A stretch of 64,000 bases of DNA, from positions 1-64,000 of the forward strand of contig JAIQZU010000033.1 of NCBI GenBank assembly GCA_021776915.1, in the 5' to 3' direction. Position numbers and translations under genes: made by a program. The notes below the pieces were generated by a model. It saw nothing but the letters and a program-made list of their open reading frames with translations. It ran no database searches and was not told the DNA's origin. Positions within the stretch are counted from its first letter, which is position 1. The number at the start of each line of letters is the position of its first letter. Below are positions 1-7,484 of this stretch, piece after piece. The DNA is from Candidatus Scalindua sp. GTDB taxonomy: Bacteria > Planctomycetota > Brocadiia > Brocadiales > Scalinduaceae.

Positions 1-2
1 GC

Positions 3-227
3 CCTGTAATTATTGCAGGAGACGTTTGTTATTCATATAAGAATAATCGCAGACATATACCAACCGGAAATTCCATAGACCCTCAGGTTAACCTGTCAAC
101 AATAAGAGAAATGCATAAATTGGCAGCAACTCCATATTACATACTTCCCGGACATGGACCTTTAGTGATGAAATGGTTTCCAAAAATATATGATGGAATT
201 GTACAGATAGCGTCTGTACCTGAATAG
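3..227 (+). CDS. Metallo-beta-lactamase-fold hydrolase, C-terminal part (5' end outside window)
   Basis: The open frame enters from the window edge and ends at TAG 225-227, giving 74 visible residues. Near its start it reads IIAGDVCYSY and further on YYILPGHGPLV. A GD followed later by a PGHGP motif is the usual C-terminal pattern of metallo-beta-lactamase-fold hydrolases, where the Asp and the last His bind the metals. The substrate cannot be told, because the HxHxDH region lies outside the window. Lactonase-like and glyoxalase II-like enzymes both remain possible. Confidence 0.6.
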   Translation, partial: PVIIAGDVCYSYKNNRRHIPTGNSIDPQVNLSTIREMHKLAATPYYILPGHGPLVMKWFPKIYDGIVQIASVPE

Positions 228-267
228 GTCCTTTGGGCTCCCCGCCTGTCCTTTCCGGATTTTAGGA

Positions 268-309
268 TATTGTAATTATTACAATAAGAGGTGTGTAATA
301 ATTACAATA
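268..309. repeat. 16-bp perfect inverted repeat between MBL gene and transposase
   Basis: TATTGTAATTATTACA (268-283) is the exact reverse complement of 294-309, with a 10-nt loop. It lies 41 bp after the upstream stop codon. The arms are almost pure A/T, so this is a weak hairpin. It could be a terminator-like structure, an operator, or the edge of the disturbed region next to the insertion sequence. The rest of 228-501 holds no gene that I can see. Confidence 0.6.
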
Positions 310-382
310 GCATCACTTTCAAGTCTCCGTTTTTTATTTTCATTATATTTCCTAAAATATGTAAGGCGTTATTATCCAGATG

Positions 383-1816
383 TTAAATAGTTCAACTTGA
401 AATAAGTCTCAAATGCTTGTAACTAAAGGATAGACAGCCGTTTTTGAGTATGTTAAAATTGCAAGGAAACAAGTAAAAACTCTCAAAAACTGGAGGATTT
501 TATGCAAGCAAAACCGAAGTCTCCACAGATGAAATTGTTCAAAACCCCGCTGAAAAAGATAATAAATATCAAACACCGTTTGTGTATTTTAGAAGCAAAA
601 ATAGAGTGGCATGAATTTGATAATGCCTTTGGTCCACTATACTGTGAGGGTAAAGGTCGGCCTGGCAATCCAACACGCTTAATGGTCGGACTTCACTACT
701 TGAAACATACATACGACTTGAGTGATGAAGAAGTAGTGTTGCAGTGGTTAGAAAATCCATACTGGCAATACTTTTGTGGCAATGAATATTTTGAACATGA
801 TTTTCCCATAGACGCCAGTTCAATGACACGTTGGCGCCAACGTGTATCAGAAGCAGGCATGGAAAAGCTTTTGGAGGAAACAATTAAGGCAGGTTTGAAG
901 ATAGGAGCTTTGAAAAAGACAAGCATAAAGAAACTCAATGTCGATACGACAGTGCAGGAAAAGGCAATAAGGTTTCCTACAGATGCTAATCTTTATCATA
1001 GTATGAGAGAGAAGTTGGTAAGCATGTCTAAGGAACATGGAGTAACGCTTCGTCAGAGTTATAAATTTAAGTCAAAACGTTCATTGCTTATGAGAGGCCG
1101 CTATAGACATTGTCGACAAATGAGGAGGTCAAATAAAGAACAGAAACGTTTAAGGACATATTTGGGTAGAGTGGTACGAGATATAGAGAGGAAGATAGCA
1201 GACAATGAGGAATTGAGTTGTGTGTTTTCTAAGCCATTGTTTCTTGCGAGAAAAATATTGAGCCAAAAGCGTCAAGATAAGAATAAAGTATACAGTATTC
1301 ATGCACCTGAGGTTGAGTGTATTTCCAAGGGTAAGGCACATAAGAAATATGAGTTTGGTTGTAAGGTGAGTGTAACGGCAACATCTAAAGAGTGTTTTGT
1401 GGTTGGGATGAAGGCACTTCATGGAAATCCATATGATGGACATACATTAAAAGAAGCCATCATTCAGACGGAACGAATATCAGGTCTTAAGGCAAGGGAT
1501 ATTTATGTTGACCGTGGATATCGTGGACACAACTATACAGGAGAGGCATTGGTACATATTGCAGGCAGAGGGACTAGGAAATTAAAAGCATCTGTAAGGA
1601 AATGGATAAGGCGTCGATCTGCAATTGAAGCAGTGATTGGACACACAAAGACGGATGGTAGATTAGGAAGAAACTATCTTCATGGGAGAGAGGGAGATAA
1701 TATTAATGCTATCTTGTCTGGATGTGGATACAACATGAGGAAGCTCCTAACGGTGCTTCTTTTTTATCTTTTTTTCTACAGGCAGAAATTATCAACAACA
1801 GGCTAAAACTATTTAA
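383..1816 (+). mobile_element. IS5-type insertion sequence (ends tentative)
   Basis: The transposase at 502-1806 defines the element. The only matching terminal pair I could find is TTAAATAGTT at 383-392 and its reverse complement at 1807-1816, just after the transposase stop. Ten AT-rich bases could match by chance, and no clear target duplication flanks them. A second possible pair (TCACTTT near 313 and AAAGTGA-like near 1849) would give a longer element. The element separates an intact upstream context from a methyltransferase that has lost its N-terminus, so insertion was probably accompanied by a deletion or rearrangement. Confidence 0.35.
502..1806 (+). CDS. IS5-family DDE transposase
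   Basis: The gene encodes 434 residues and probably the complete enzyme. The N-terminal part (about 35-130) looks like the DUF772-type transposase domain, with GRPGNPTRLMVGLHYLKHT. The catalytic DDE residues can be placed at NVDTTV (first Asp), DIYVDRGYRGH (second Asp) and RRSAIEAVIGHTKTDGR (Glu), and the last also carries the R...E...K-type signature of the IS4/IS5 fold. AGGA six bases before ATG 502 supports the start. It cuts and pastes its own element. The reading frame continues after its stop into the methyltransferase frame, which fits a fused junction. The family is clear; the exact subgroup is not. Confidence 0.85.
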   Translation: MQAKPKSPQMKLFKTPLKKIINIKHRLCILEAKIEWHEFDNAFGPLYCEGKGRPGNPTRLMVGLHYLKHTYDLSDEEVVLQWLENPYWQYFCGNEYFEHDFPIDASSMTRWRQRVSEAGMEKLLEETIKAGLKIGALKKTSIKKLNVDTTVQEKAIRFPTDANLYHSMREKLVSMSKEHGVTLRQSYKFKSKRSLLMRGRYRHCRQMRRSNKEQKRLRTYLGRVVRDIERKIADNEELSCVFSKPLFLARKILSQKRQDKNKVYSIHAPEVECISKGKAHKKYEFGCKVSVTATSKECFVVGMKALHGNPYDGHTLKEAIIQTERISGLKARDIYVDRGYRGHNYTGEALVHIAGRGTRKLKASVRKWIRRRSAIEAVIGHTKTDGRLGRNYLHGREGDNINAILSGCGYNMRKLLTVLLFYLFFYRQKLSTTG

Positions 1817-1851
1817 TAAACAAACAGCACATAGGACTAATCTCTGAAAAA

Positions 1852-3699
1852 GTGACTTTTTCAGGGGCAACTACAATAACAATTCTCGACCCCACCTGCG
1901 GCTCGGGGGCCTTCCTTTTTGCTGCCCTCAATATCCTTGAACCGTTGTACGAAGCATGCATTGAGAGGATGGAACAGTTTACGGCGGAAACACCGAGAAG
2001 GTATAAATTCTTTCATGAAGTCCTTGCTAGGGTAAACAGTGAAGAACACCCCAATCTACAGTACTACATCTACAAAACGATAATACTCAACAACCTCTAT
2101 GGCGTTGACATTATGCATGAAGCGGTGGAGATTGCCAAACTGAGACTATTCCTTAAAATGGTTGACGCCGTTGACATGAATCTGCGCAAACCAAACTTTG
2201 GCCTGGAACCGCTCCCCGATATCGATTTCAATATCAGGGCAGGGAACACACTGGTTGGTTTCGCTACGGAAGCAGAGTTTAAAAATGCGGTAAAGTCTAT
2301 AGAACCCCTCTTTGCCCCAAAGATTATTAAAGATTTTGAAGACGAATTCAGAATTACGGCCACAGCATTTAAACGGTTCCAAGACGTTCAGCTCATTACA
2401 GACAAAGGGGAAGATACGCATAAGAAGGCCAAAGCGGAACTCCAGACTAGGCTTGCTGCACTTAATGAGAAACTGAACGTTTATCTCGCTTCTACCTATG
2501 AAATTGATAAGAACAAGTTTTCCGATGAGAAGAAATTTAATAAAAAATACGAGGAATGGCACTCATCCCACCAGCCCTTTCACTGGTTTGCAGAGTTTTA
2601 TGAGATTATAAATGGGAGTGGCGGGTTTGATGTGATAATTGGAAATCCGCCGTATGTGGAATATGCTAAAGTTAATAATATCTATAAAATTAAGAATTAT
2701 TTAACAGAGAAATGCGGAAATCTCTATGCGTACGCAACAGAAAGAAGTATTACTATCTTAACCTTAAATGGCAAGTTCGGTTTTATTATGCCTTTAAGCA
2801 GTGTGTCAACACCAAGAATGGAAAATTTAACAAAGTTATATGTCCAGAATAAGCTTCAATTACATTTAAGCTTTTATGCGGGAGATTCAAATCCAAGTAT
2901 GCTATTTAATGGTGTTAAAAGTCAATTATCAATACATTTAATTTCAAAGAATCATAATGGCAAAGTTTGCACAACAAACTATATACGTTGGTTTGATGAA
3001 TATCGAAATAATCTTTTTTCTAATTTAGTTTTAGTGGAGCAAAAAATACAAAATCTAATTTTCAATAAAATAAGTTCAAATATCGAAAATGGAATTCTTG
3101 AAAAATTAAAGTTACAGAAACATTCTGTCGCAAATTGTTTTATAAAACAGTCCAAAAACATTCTTTATTATCGAAACGCTAGCGGTTCATACTATCGGTT
3201 ATTTTTAACCAATCAACCAATATTATTTATCAACGACAAACCATCAATTTCAACAACACTAAAAGATATATATTTAATATTCGAAAAAGAGATATTTCAT
3301 TGTTTGTTTTCAAGTAGTTTATTTCACTGGTTTTGGACAGTTCTTTCTGACAACTATCATATTACAAAAAAAGAGTTTCTTAACTTTTATTTTGAATATA
3401 ATACTTTAGCCCCTGAATTTAAAAATAATTTGATGTATCTAAGTCGAATTCTTATGACTGATTTTGATAAAAATTCGAAATATAGAATTGAAAAAGACAA
3501 CAGAAGTGGGCTTGAAAGAAAAGTTCAAATTTTTGAACCTAGAAAATCCAAACCCATCATAGACGAAATCGACAAAATCCTTGCTAAGCACTACGGATTC
3601 ACCGAAGAAGAACTTGACTTCATCATCAACTACGATATCAAATACCGCATGGGTAAAGCTCTGTTTGGAGAGGATGAGTCTGAAGCTGAAGATGAATAA
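1852..3699 (+). pseudogene. N6-adenine DNA methyltransferase (type IIG/PglX-like), N-terminus lost
   Basis: 615 residues of a gamma-type adenine methyltransferase. Motif I, DPTCGSGAF, falls at residues 13-21 and the catalytic NPPY at 265-268. In type IIG and PglX proteins motif I is normally preceded by several hundred residues (nuclease and/or helical regions), and here these are missing: the frame runs back only to the transposase stop at 1806. GTG 1852 is a formal start, not a convincing one. The C-terminal half carries the target-recognition region and ends with the common KHYGFTEEELDFIINYDIKYR tail. From about 2655 to 3540 the DNA is clearly more AT-rich than on either side, as if the recognition domain had been exchanged. 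Methylation of adenine is the family role; activity of this remnant is doubtful. Confidence 0.75.
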
Positions 3700-3901
3700 C
3701 TTAAAATTATTTGGAAATCAGAAACTTCTCGACACACACAAAACAGCTTTTCTCTGTTCAAGAAAATGCCCATCTGATATTATTCTGAAATCACTGGACT
3801 GGGCAAAAGAAAAAAAAGACAAGGGTGAATGTGTTATTTCCGGCTTCCACAACCGGATAGAAACCATAAATCTGAAAAAAAGCAATAAGAACAAGAGATG
3901 A
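3692..3901 (+). pseudogene. Truncated copy of the DprA-like gene at 6115
   Basis: The start ATG overlaps the end of the methyltransferase by 8 bp. Residues 4-53 are nearly identical to the first 50 residues of the intact gene at 6115-6579, including FLCSRKCPSDIILKSLDWAK and the ECVISGFH that begins the Rossmann core. Similarity stops abruptly at about position 3865, and the frame then runs through a lysine/asparagine-rich tail to TGA 3899-3901. The catalytic or ligand-binding half is therefore missing. The methyltransferase-DprA-like order suggests this was the original neighbour, broken by the event that brought in the next two genes. Confidence 0.7.
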
Positions 3902-4935
3902 AAGAAAATGATAAGAAAAATAAGTTTAATAGAAAGAATGCGTTTTCTGTCAACATAGCCGATCCTAATTCTGATGAAGTAATCTCTATTCAAGACTTAA
4001 TAGTACTTCAAGGAAAACTTTTTGCTTTCTCAGGAAAGAGTATTTTCGAACTCTTACCGGCAGAAACAATTGACCCTGGCAACCAAGAGCCTGACACACG
4101 ACATAGCTACCAAAAGGCTTATTCAATTGGTACAGAAAACTCATTCGTAGCCAGAACAATCATTCAAGCAAATGAAATTTTAAACTCCCTGATATTGAGG
4201 GACGAGCTTGATAAACAAATAATCATAGACCATGTGTGGGATTGTTCAAAACTACTTTTTTTGTGTGAGGATTCATTACATAGCATTTATTCCCAGGCGA
4301 TGAATCTAATGCATGAATGCGATTCTATAGTAAACCAAGGTAAAAGAGGATCACATATTTCATCTTTGCCACAAGTGAATGGCCTCACTCAGCATGTTGT
4401 TACATTCTTAGGGAATGCTAAAAGATTCTTGGAAAAATCACATGAATTACTTTGTGTATTTTATGGGGCACCTAAAAGTAATGCAAACTTTGAGAAATAC
4501 AGAAGTTGGATGGCAGCAAATGAATCAAGCAAGACAGAGGTTAGAGATTTATTAGAACTTGATAAAGACTGGATAAGGTTAATTGCATGGAGCCGAAATG
4601 CTCTTGATATCAATCACTCAAAACCTCAGTTTAAAGTAGAAATAGAAAACTTTAAAATTCAAGCTGGTAACAAATTTTCAGGCCCACGTTGGAAATATGA
4701 TTTTAGTGGAAAGGAAGGGGAAGTTCAGGATGATTTCTCCGATATCATAAAAGATATGGATATTCATTTATCAAACATGTTGGCTTTTTTCGAAGAATTG
4801 TTTGTACTTTGCGTCAGAGATAATTGGGTTCATCGAATGGATTTTGAAATTTTTAAGCGAAAAGAAGAAAACGTGGATAAGAAATGTCCAACTTTATATT
4901 TTGTTTCATTAAAAACCAATACGCCTTTGAAATGA
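3898..4935 (+). CDS. Unknown protein in defence region, possible HEPN-like helical protein
   Basis: 345 residues; I do not recognise the family with confidence. It starts within an ATGA overlap with the preceding fragment, so it is translationally coupled. The protein is hydrophilic, without signal peptide or membrane segment. It looks mostly helical from residue 80 on, with SRNALDINHSK around 236-246: an Arg, six residues, then His, the spacing of the RX4-6H motif of HEPN RNases. A short WKYDFSGKEG stretch and a long amphipathic helix follow. One motif is weak evidence. Its place between a DNA methyltransferase and a RhuM-Fic gene makes an accessory or defence role likely. Confidence 0.5.
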   Translation: MKENDKKNKFNRKNAFSVNIADPNSDEVISIQDLIVLQGKLFAFSGKSIFELLPAETIDPGNQEPDTRHSYQKAYSIGTENSFVARTIIQANEILNSLILRDELDKQIIIDHVWDCSKLLFLCEDSLHSIYSQAMNLMHECDSIVNQGKRGSHISSLPQVNGLTQHVVTFLGNAKRFLEKSHELLCVFYGAPKSNANFEKYRSWMAANESSKTEVRDLLELDKDWIRLIAWSRNALDINHSKPQFKVEIENFKIQAGNKFSGPRWKYDFSGKEGEVQDDFSDIIKDMDIHLSNMLAFFEELFVLCVRDNWVHRMDFEIFKRKEENVDKKCPTLYFVSLKTNTPLK

Positions 4936-4954
4936 ACCACAAAATACACGAAAA
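4936..4954 (+). repeat. Left 19-bp inverted repeat of the RhuM-Fic cassette
   Basis: ACCACAAAATACACGAAAA here matches the reverse complement of 6070-6088 at 17 of 19 positions. The pair encloses only the RhuM-Fic gene and its leader, about 1.15 kb. Together they look like the borders of a small inserted cassette. Confidence 0.55.
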
Positions 4955-5007
4955 GAGTTTTTTAAGGAATAAAAGATATTTCATTAAGAAAATCCAGGGT
5001 TATCTTA

Positions 5008-5034
5008 CCCGCCTGAACGACGTAGTCGGGCAGG
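5008..5034 (+). repeat. Dispersed palindromic repeat (also at 62420-62446, opposite strand)
   Basis: This 27-bp CCCGCC...GGGCAGG sequence matches the reverse complement of 62420-62446 at 24 of 27 positions. Both copies can fold through CCCG/CGGG or CCTG/CAGG pairs. This one lies just ahead of the RhuM-Fic start, the other between the PilZ and pntAA genes. Two distant, well conserved copies argue for a genome-wide short repeat. Confidence 0.6.
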
Positions 5035-5077
5035 TTGCCACGCTTAATGCCGGTAAGATTGGTATGAGGGAGGCATA

Positions 5078-6049
5078 GTGAAGAATAAGAAATTACCAAA
5101 AGGACAAGTTGTTATCTATAAACATAAATTTGAGGTCAGGCTTGAGAAGGAAACCGTATGGCTGAGCTTGAATCAGATGGCCGATCTTTTTGAAAGAGAT
5201 AAATCTGCCATATCGCGTCACTTACGTAACATATTTAATGGGAAAGAGTTAAACCGTAATTCAGTTGTTGCAAAATTTGCAACAACTGCCACGGATGGCA
5301 AAATATATCAGGTAGAATATTTTAATCTGGATGCAATTATTTCTGTAGGTTACCGTGTTAATTCTAAACGGGGAACGCAGTTCAGGATCTGGGCGACGAA
5401 TGTGCTTAAGAAACACCTCGTGGACGGCTATACAATCAATGAAAAACGTTTAATAGCATCCAGACACAAGTATCAACAACTTAAGCAATCTTTAAAACTT
5501 CTGGACAATGTGGCTCGTCTTGAAGGCGTATCAGATGAAGCCAAAGGTTTAATAGAAGTTATTACGCAGTACAGCCATGCGCTTGATATCCTGGATGATT
5601 TTGATCATGAGCGGCTTTCTATACCAAAAGGTACAAAACGCTTAAGATACGAACTTACGTATGAAAAGGCTTGTAAAATCATAGAGGCAATGAGGGAAAG
5701 GTTCAAGAGTTCCCCGCTTGTCGGGAGAGAAAAAGATAAGAGTTTTCAAGGTTCACTGGGAGCAATCTATCAAACGTTTGATGGCCGGGATGTTTATCCC
5801 ACGGTTGAAGAGAAGGCAGCTCATATGTTGTATTTTGTGACGAAGAATCACAGCTTTGTTGATGGTAATAAACGGATAGCTGCCGCATTGTTCATTTGTT
5901 TTTTAGAAAGCAACGGATTGCTGTATCGCAAGGATGGAGCGCACCGGATCGATAATAATGCCCTGGTCGCACTGACACTGATGATTGCAGCAAGCAAACC
6001 ATCAGAAAAAGATATAATGATTAAGGTTATTCTGAATTTGCTTGTATAA
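5078..6049 (+). CDS. RhuM-family protein fused to a Fic/DOC domain
   Basis: 323 residues, starting at GTG 5078 after GGGAGG. Residues 1-125 match the RhuM family: a winged-helix-like section with WLSLNQMADLFERDKSAIS and the characteristic GYRVNSKRGTQFRIWATNVLK. The C-terminal half is a Fic domain with HSFVDGNKR at 258-266, the HxFxxGNKR active site that transfers AMP or another phosphate-linked group to a target protein. No inhibitory-helix motif (S/T)xxxE(G/N) was noticed, and no separate antitoxin is adjacent. Family knowledge points to a toxin-like post-translational modifier. The gene sits alone between 19-bp inverted repeats, so it was probably acquired as a unit. Confidence 0.8.
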   Translation: MKNKKLPKGQVVIYKHKFEVRLEKETVWLSLNQMADLFERDKSAISRHLRNIFNGKELNRNSVVAKFATTATDGKIYQVEYFNLDAIISVGYRVNSKRGTQFRIWATNVLKKHLVDGYTINEKRLIASRHKYQQLKQSLKLLDNVARLEGVSDEAKGLIEVITQYSHALDILDDFDHERLSIPKGTKRLRYELTYEKACKIIEAMRERFKSSPLVGREKDKSFQGSLGAIYQTFDGRDVYPTVEEKAAHMLYFVTKNHSFVDGNKRIAAALFICFLESNGLLYRKDGAHRIDNNALVALTLMIAASKPSEKDIMIKVILNLLV

Positions 6050-6069
6050 ACAATAAGTTATTTTCGTGT

Positions 6070-6088
6070 TTTTCGTATAATTTGTGGT
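6070..6088 (-). repeat. Right 19-bp inverted repeat of the RhuM-Fic cassette
   Basis: This is the partner of 4936-4954 (17 of 19 matching when reverse-complemented). It lies 20 bp after the RhuM-Fic stop codon and 26 bp before the intact DprA-like gene. Confidence 0.55.
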
Positions 6089-6114
6089 CTCTTTTATAAT
6101 TCTCATTCTTATAC

Positions 6115-6579
6115 ATGAAACTAAAATATCTTGGTAACCAGAAACTTCTCGAAACACATAAAACAACCTTTCTCTGTTCAAGAAAATGCCCTTCCGATAT
6201 CATCCTGAAATCACTGGACTGGGCAAAAGAAAAAAAAGACAGGGGTGAGTGTGTTATTTCAGGCTTCCACAGCCAGATAGAAAAGGATGTTTTCAACATC
6301 CTGCTGAAAGGTAATCAACCCATAATTCTTGTTCTGGCAAGAGGGATGAAAAAAAGGTGGCCTGCAGCAATTAAAAAAGCCGTTGAAAATAACAGACTGC
6401 TCATAATCAGCCCTTTTGATGATAGCGTCAAATACATAACACAGGAAACAGCAAACAGGAGAAATGCATTAATGGCTGAATTAGCAGACGAAATATTTCT
6501 GGCATTTTACACAAAAGGCGGAAATCTGCACAATTTGATAAAGAGTGTTAAAGACAAAAGAGTCAAAATGTTTGAATAG
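6115..6579 (+). CDS. DprA-like Rossmann-fold (SLOG) protein
   Basis: 154 residues, much shorter than full DprA (about 300-370) because it lacks the N-terminal SAM-like and C-terminal winged-helix parts. Visible DprA-type elements are CVISGFHSQIEKDVFNILLK (where DprA has SGxAxGID...A), IILVLARGMKKRW, LLIISPF and RRNALMAELADEIFLAF (where DprA has RNR.IAGLSD...V). Such single-domain SLOG proteins are common in defence contexts and are thought to bind nucleotides or nucleic acid. A broken copy lies at 3692-3901, so the gene was duplicated around the inserted material. I infer an accessory role in the methyltransferase locus; the ligand is unknown. Confidence 0.65.
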   Translation: MKLKYLGNQKLLETHKTTFLCSRKCPSDIILKSLDWAKEKKDRGECVISGFHSQIEKDVFNILLKGNQPIILVLARGMKKRWPAAIKKAVENNRLLIISPFDDSVKYITQETANRRNALMAELADEIFLAFYTKGGNLHNLIKSVKDKRVKMFE

Positions 6580-6684
6580 AAAGCAGAAGTCTGGAAGTAA
6601 GCAAGTTCAATACTGAAATGATATATGAAGGTGACCCTAGAAAATGTATAAATTGACTTTTGTTAAAAATAATATATTATATTA

Positions 6685-6885
6685 AAGGTGCGTGGGTAGG
6701 ATAAGCTATACTAAATTAGCACTTTTTCTTTATTGGCTTCGGCTTTGACCGTTTGTGTCTTGGGACTACAACGGTCTTTGGCCCAGGTTTACCTGTTCTT
6801 TCAGGTCTACATTTTGTAGCCATAAGCAATCACCACCTTTCCGGGGATTTTTACCCAAGGTAAAAAAATAAACCCCACGCACCTT
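6685..6885. repeat. Element bounded by 12-bp inverted repeats
   Basis: AAGGTGCGTGGG at 6685-6696 is perfectly reverse-complemented at 6874-6885. TTA/TAA bases lie just outside both arms. The element is about 200 bp and contains one tiny minus-strand gene. It resembles a miniature mobile element or a large stem that surrounds the small gene. Confidence 0.55.
6716..6823 (-). CDS. 35-residue basic small protein
   Basis: This is a short frame, ATG at 6823 to TAA at 6716. It has an unusually good ribosome site (AAAGGTGG, about 9 bases before ATG). The product is strongly basic and proline-rich (MATKCRPERTGKPGPK..., ending KPIKKKC), with one Cys near each end. It has no hydrophobic segment. I do not recognise it. 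The composition is that of a nucleic-acid-binding peptide. The start signal and the flanking 12-bp inverted repeats make it more than a chance frame, but only conservation in relatives could prove it. Confidence 0.45.
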   Translation of the reverse strand: MATKCRPERTGKPGPKTVVVPRHKRSKPKPIKKKC

Positions 6886-7052
6886 AACTATCATAGTATA
6901 TTTCATTTCCAAATTTAAAATACCTTTAAGTCTTTTTTTTGTCTATAGTAGTACATCTATAATGCTACGGCAAGATAGCATACAAAATGTAGAAAGACAA
7001 GTAATACTCTGTCAAATTGTCACGAACTTACTAGGCTTACGTTTTTAAGCAC

Positions 7053-7065
7053 TGACATTATGTCA
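7053..7065. promoter_or_regulatory. TGACATTATGTCA palindrome (possible activator site)
   Basis: This is a 13-bp TGACA-N3-TGTCA palindrome of the same type as the two sites upstream of the nxr operon (28133 and 28174). It lies 420 bp before the TPR gene and 230 bp upstream of the minus-strand small gene. Confidence 0.45.
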
Positions 7066-7176
7066 TTAATATGCAATAAATCAAGCAATAAAATTAATAA
7101 AAGAAGGGATCTTACAAGCGCAAGTCATAACTCCAATCATATCAACATGCCACTACTACGAAAAACATTACAAAAC

Positions 7177-7189
7177 TGACATTATGTCA
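7177..7189. promoter_or_regulatory. TGACATTATGTCA palindrome, second copy
   Basis: Identical in sequence to 7053-7065 and 124 bp away. The repetition makes chance less likely. The target gene is uncertain. Confidence 0.45.
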
Positions 7190-7484
7190 ATTAGGAAAAA
7201 TTTCTTCATGAACTTCTCCTGATTTCGGGTACCTACTTATTTCTATGAATCAGGTATTAAAGAGGATTGGGGAGGCAAGAAAAACATGAAGGAAAAGCAC
7301 GTGGCGTTCTGACGTCAAACCTTAAACCTTGATTAGTGATTATAATTATATTTGTCTTGTCGTTGATAAAAGTAATAAAGACAGAAACTTGTTACACTTA
7401 ACCACGGTTAAGGATAAACCTAATCCCCTATTGACAAATGATTCAATTCATCATGTTTAGAAATGTATCAAAGGAACTTAAGCT

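Larger units (their letters stand above)
6580..7484. other. 900-bp intergenic region with a small gene, inverted repeats and two operator-like palindromes
   Basis: No long gene is present. The region holds an inverted-repeat-bounded element (6685-6885) with a 35-codon gene, two TGACATTATGTCA palindromes (7053-7065 and 7177-7189, 124 bp apart), and a CTTAACC/GGTTAAG palindrome (7397-7412) upstream of the TPR gene. I could not find a sigma-54 type promoter next to these palindromes, unlike in the nxr upstream region. Confidence 0.6.

Noticed and set aside
4884-5078. 64-codon frame ending just before the RhuM-Fic start
   Set aside because: It begins inside the unknown gene in another frame and runs through a dispersed repeat and the RhuM-Fic ribosome site. 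It is probably repeat-derived.
7190-7484. Sigma-54 promoter downstream of the 7053/7177 palindromes
   Set aside because: GG and GC pairs occur but not with ten bases between them together with TGGCAC/TTGC context. No acceptable match.
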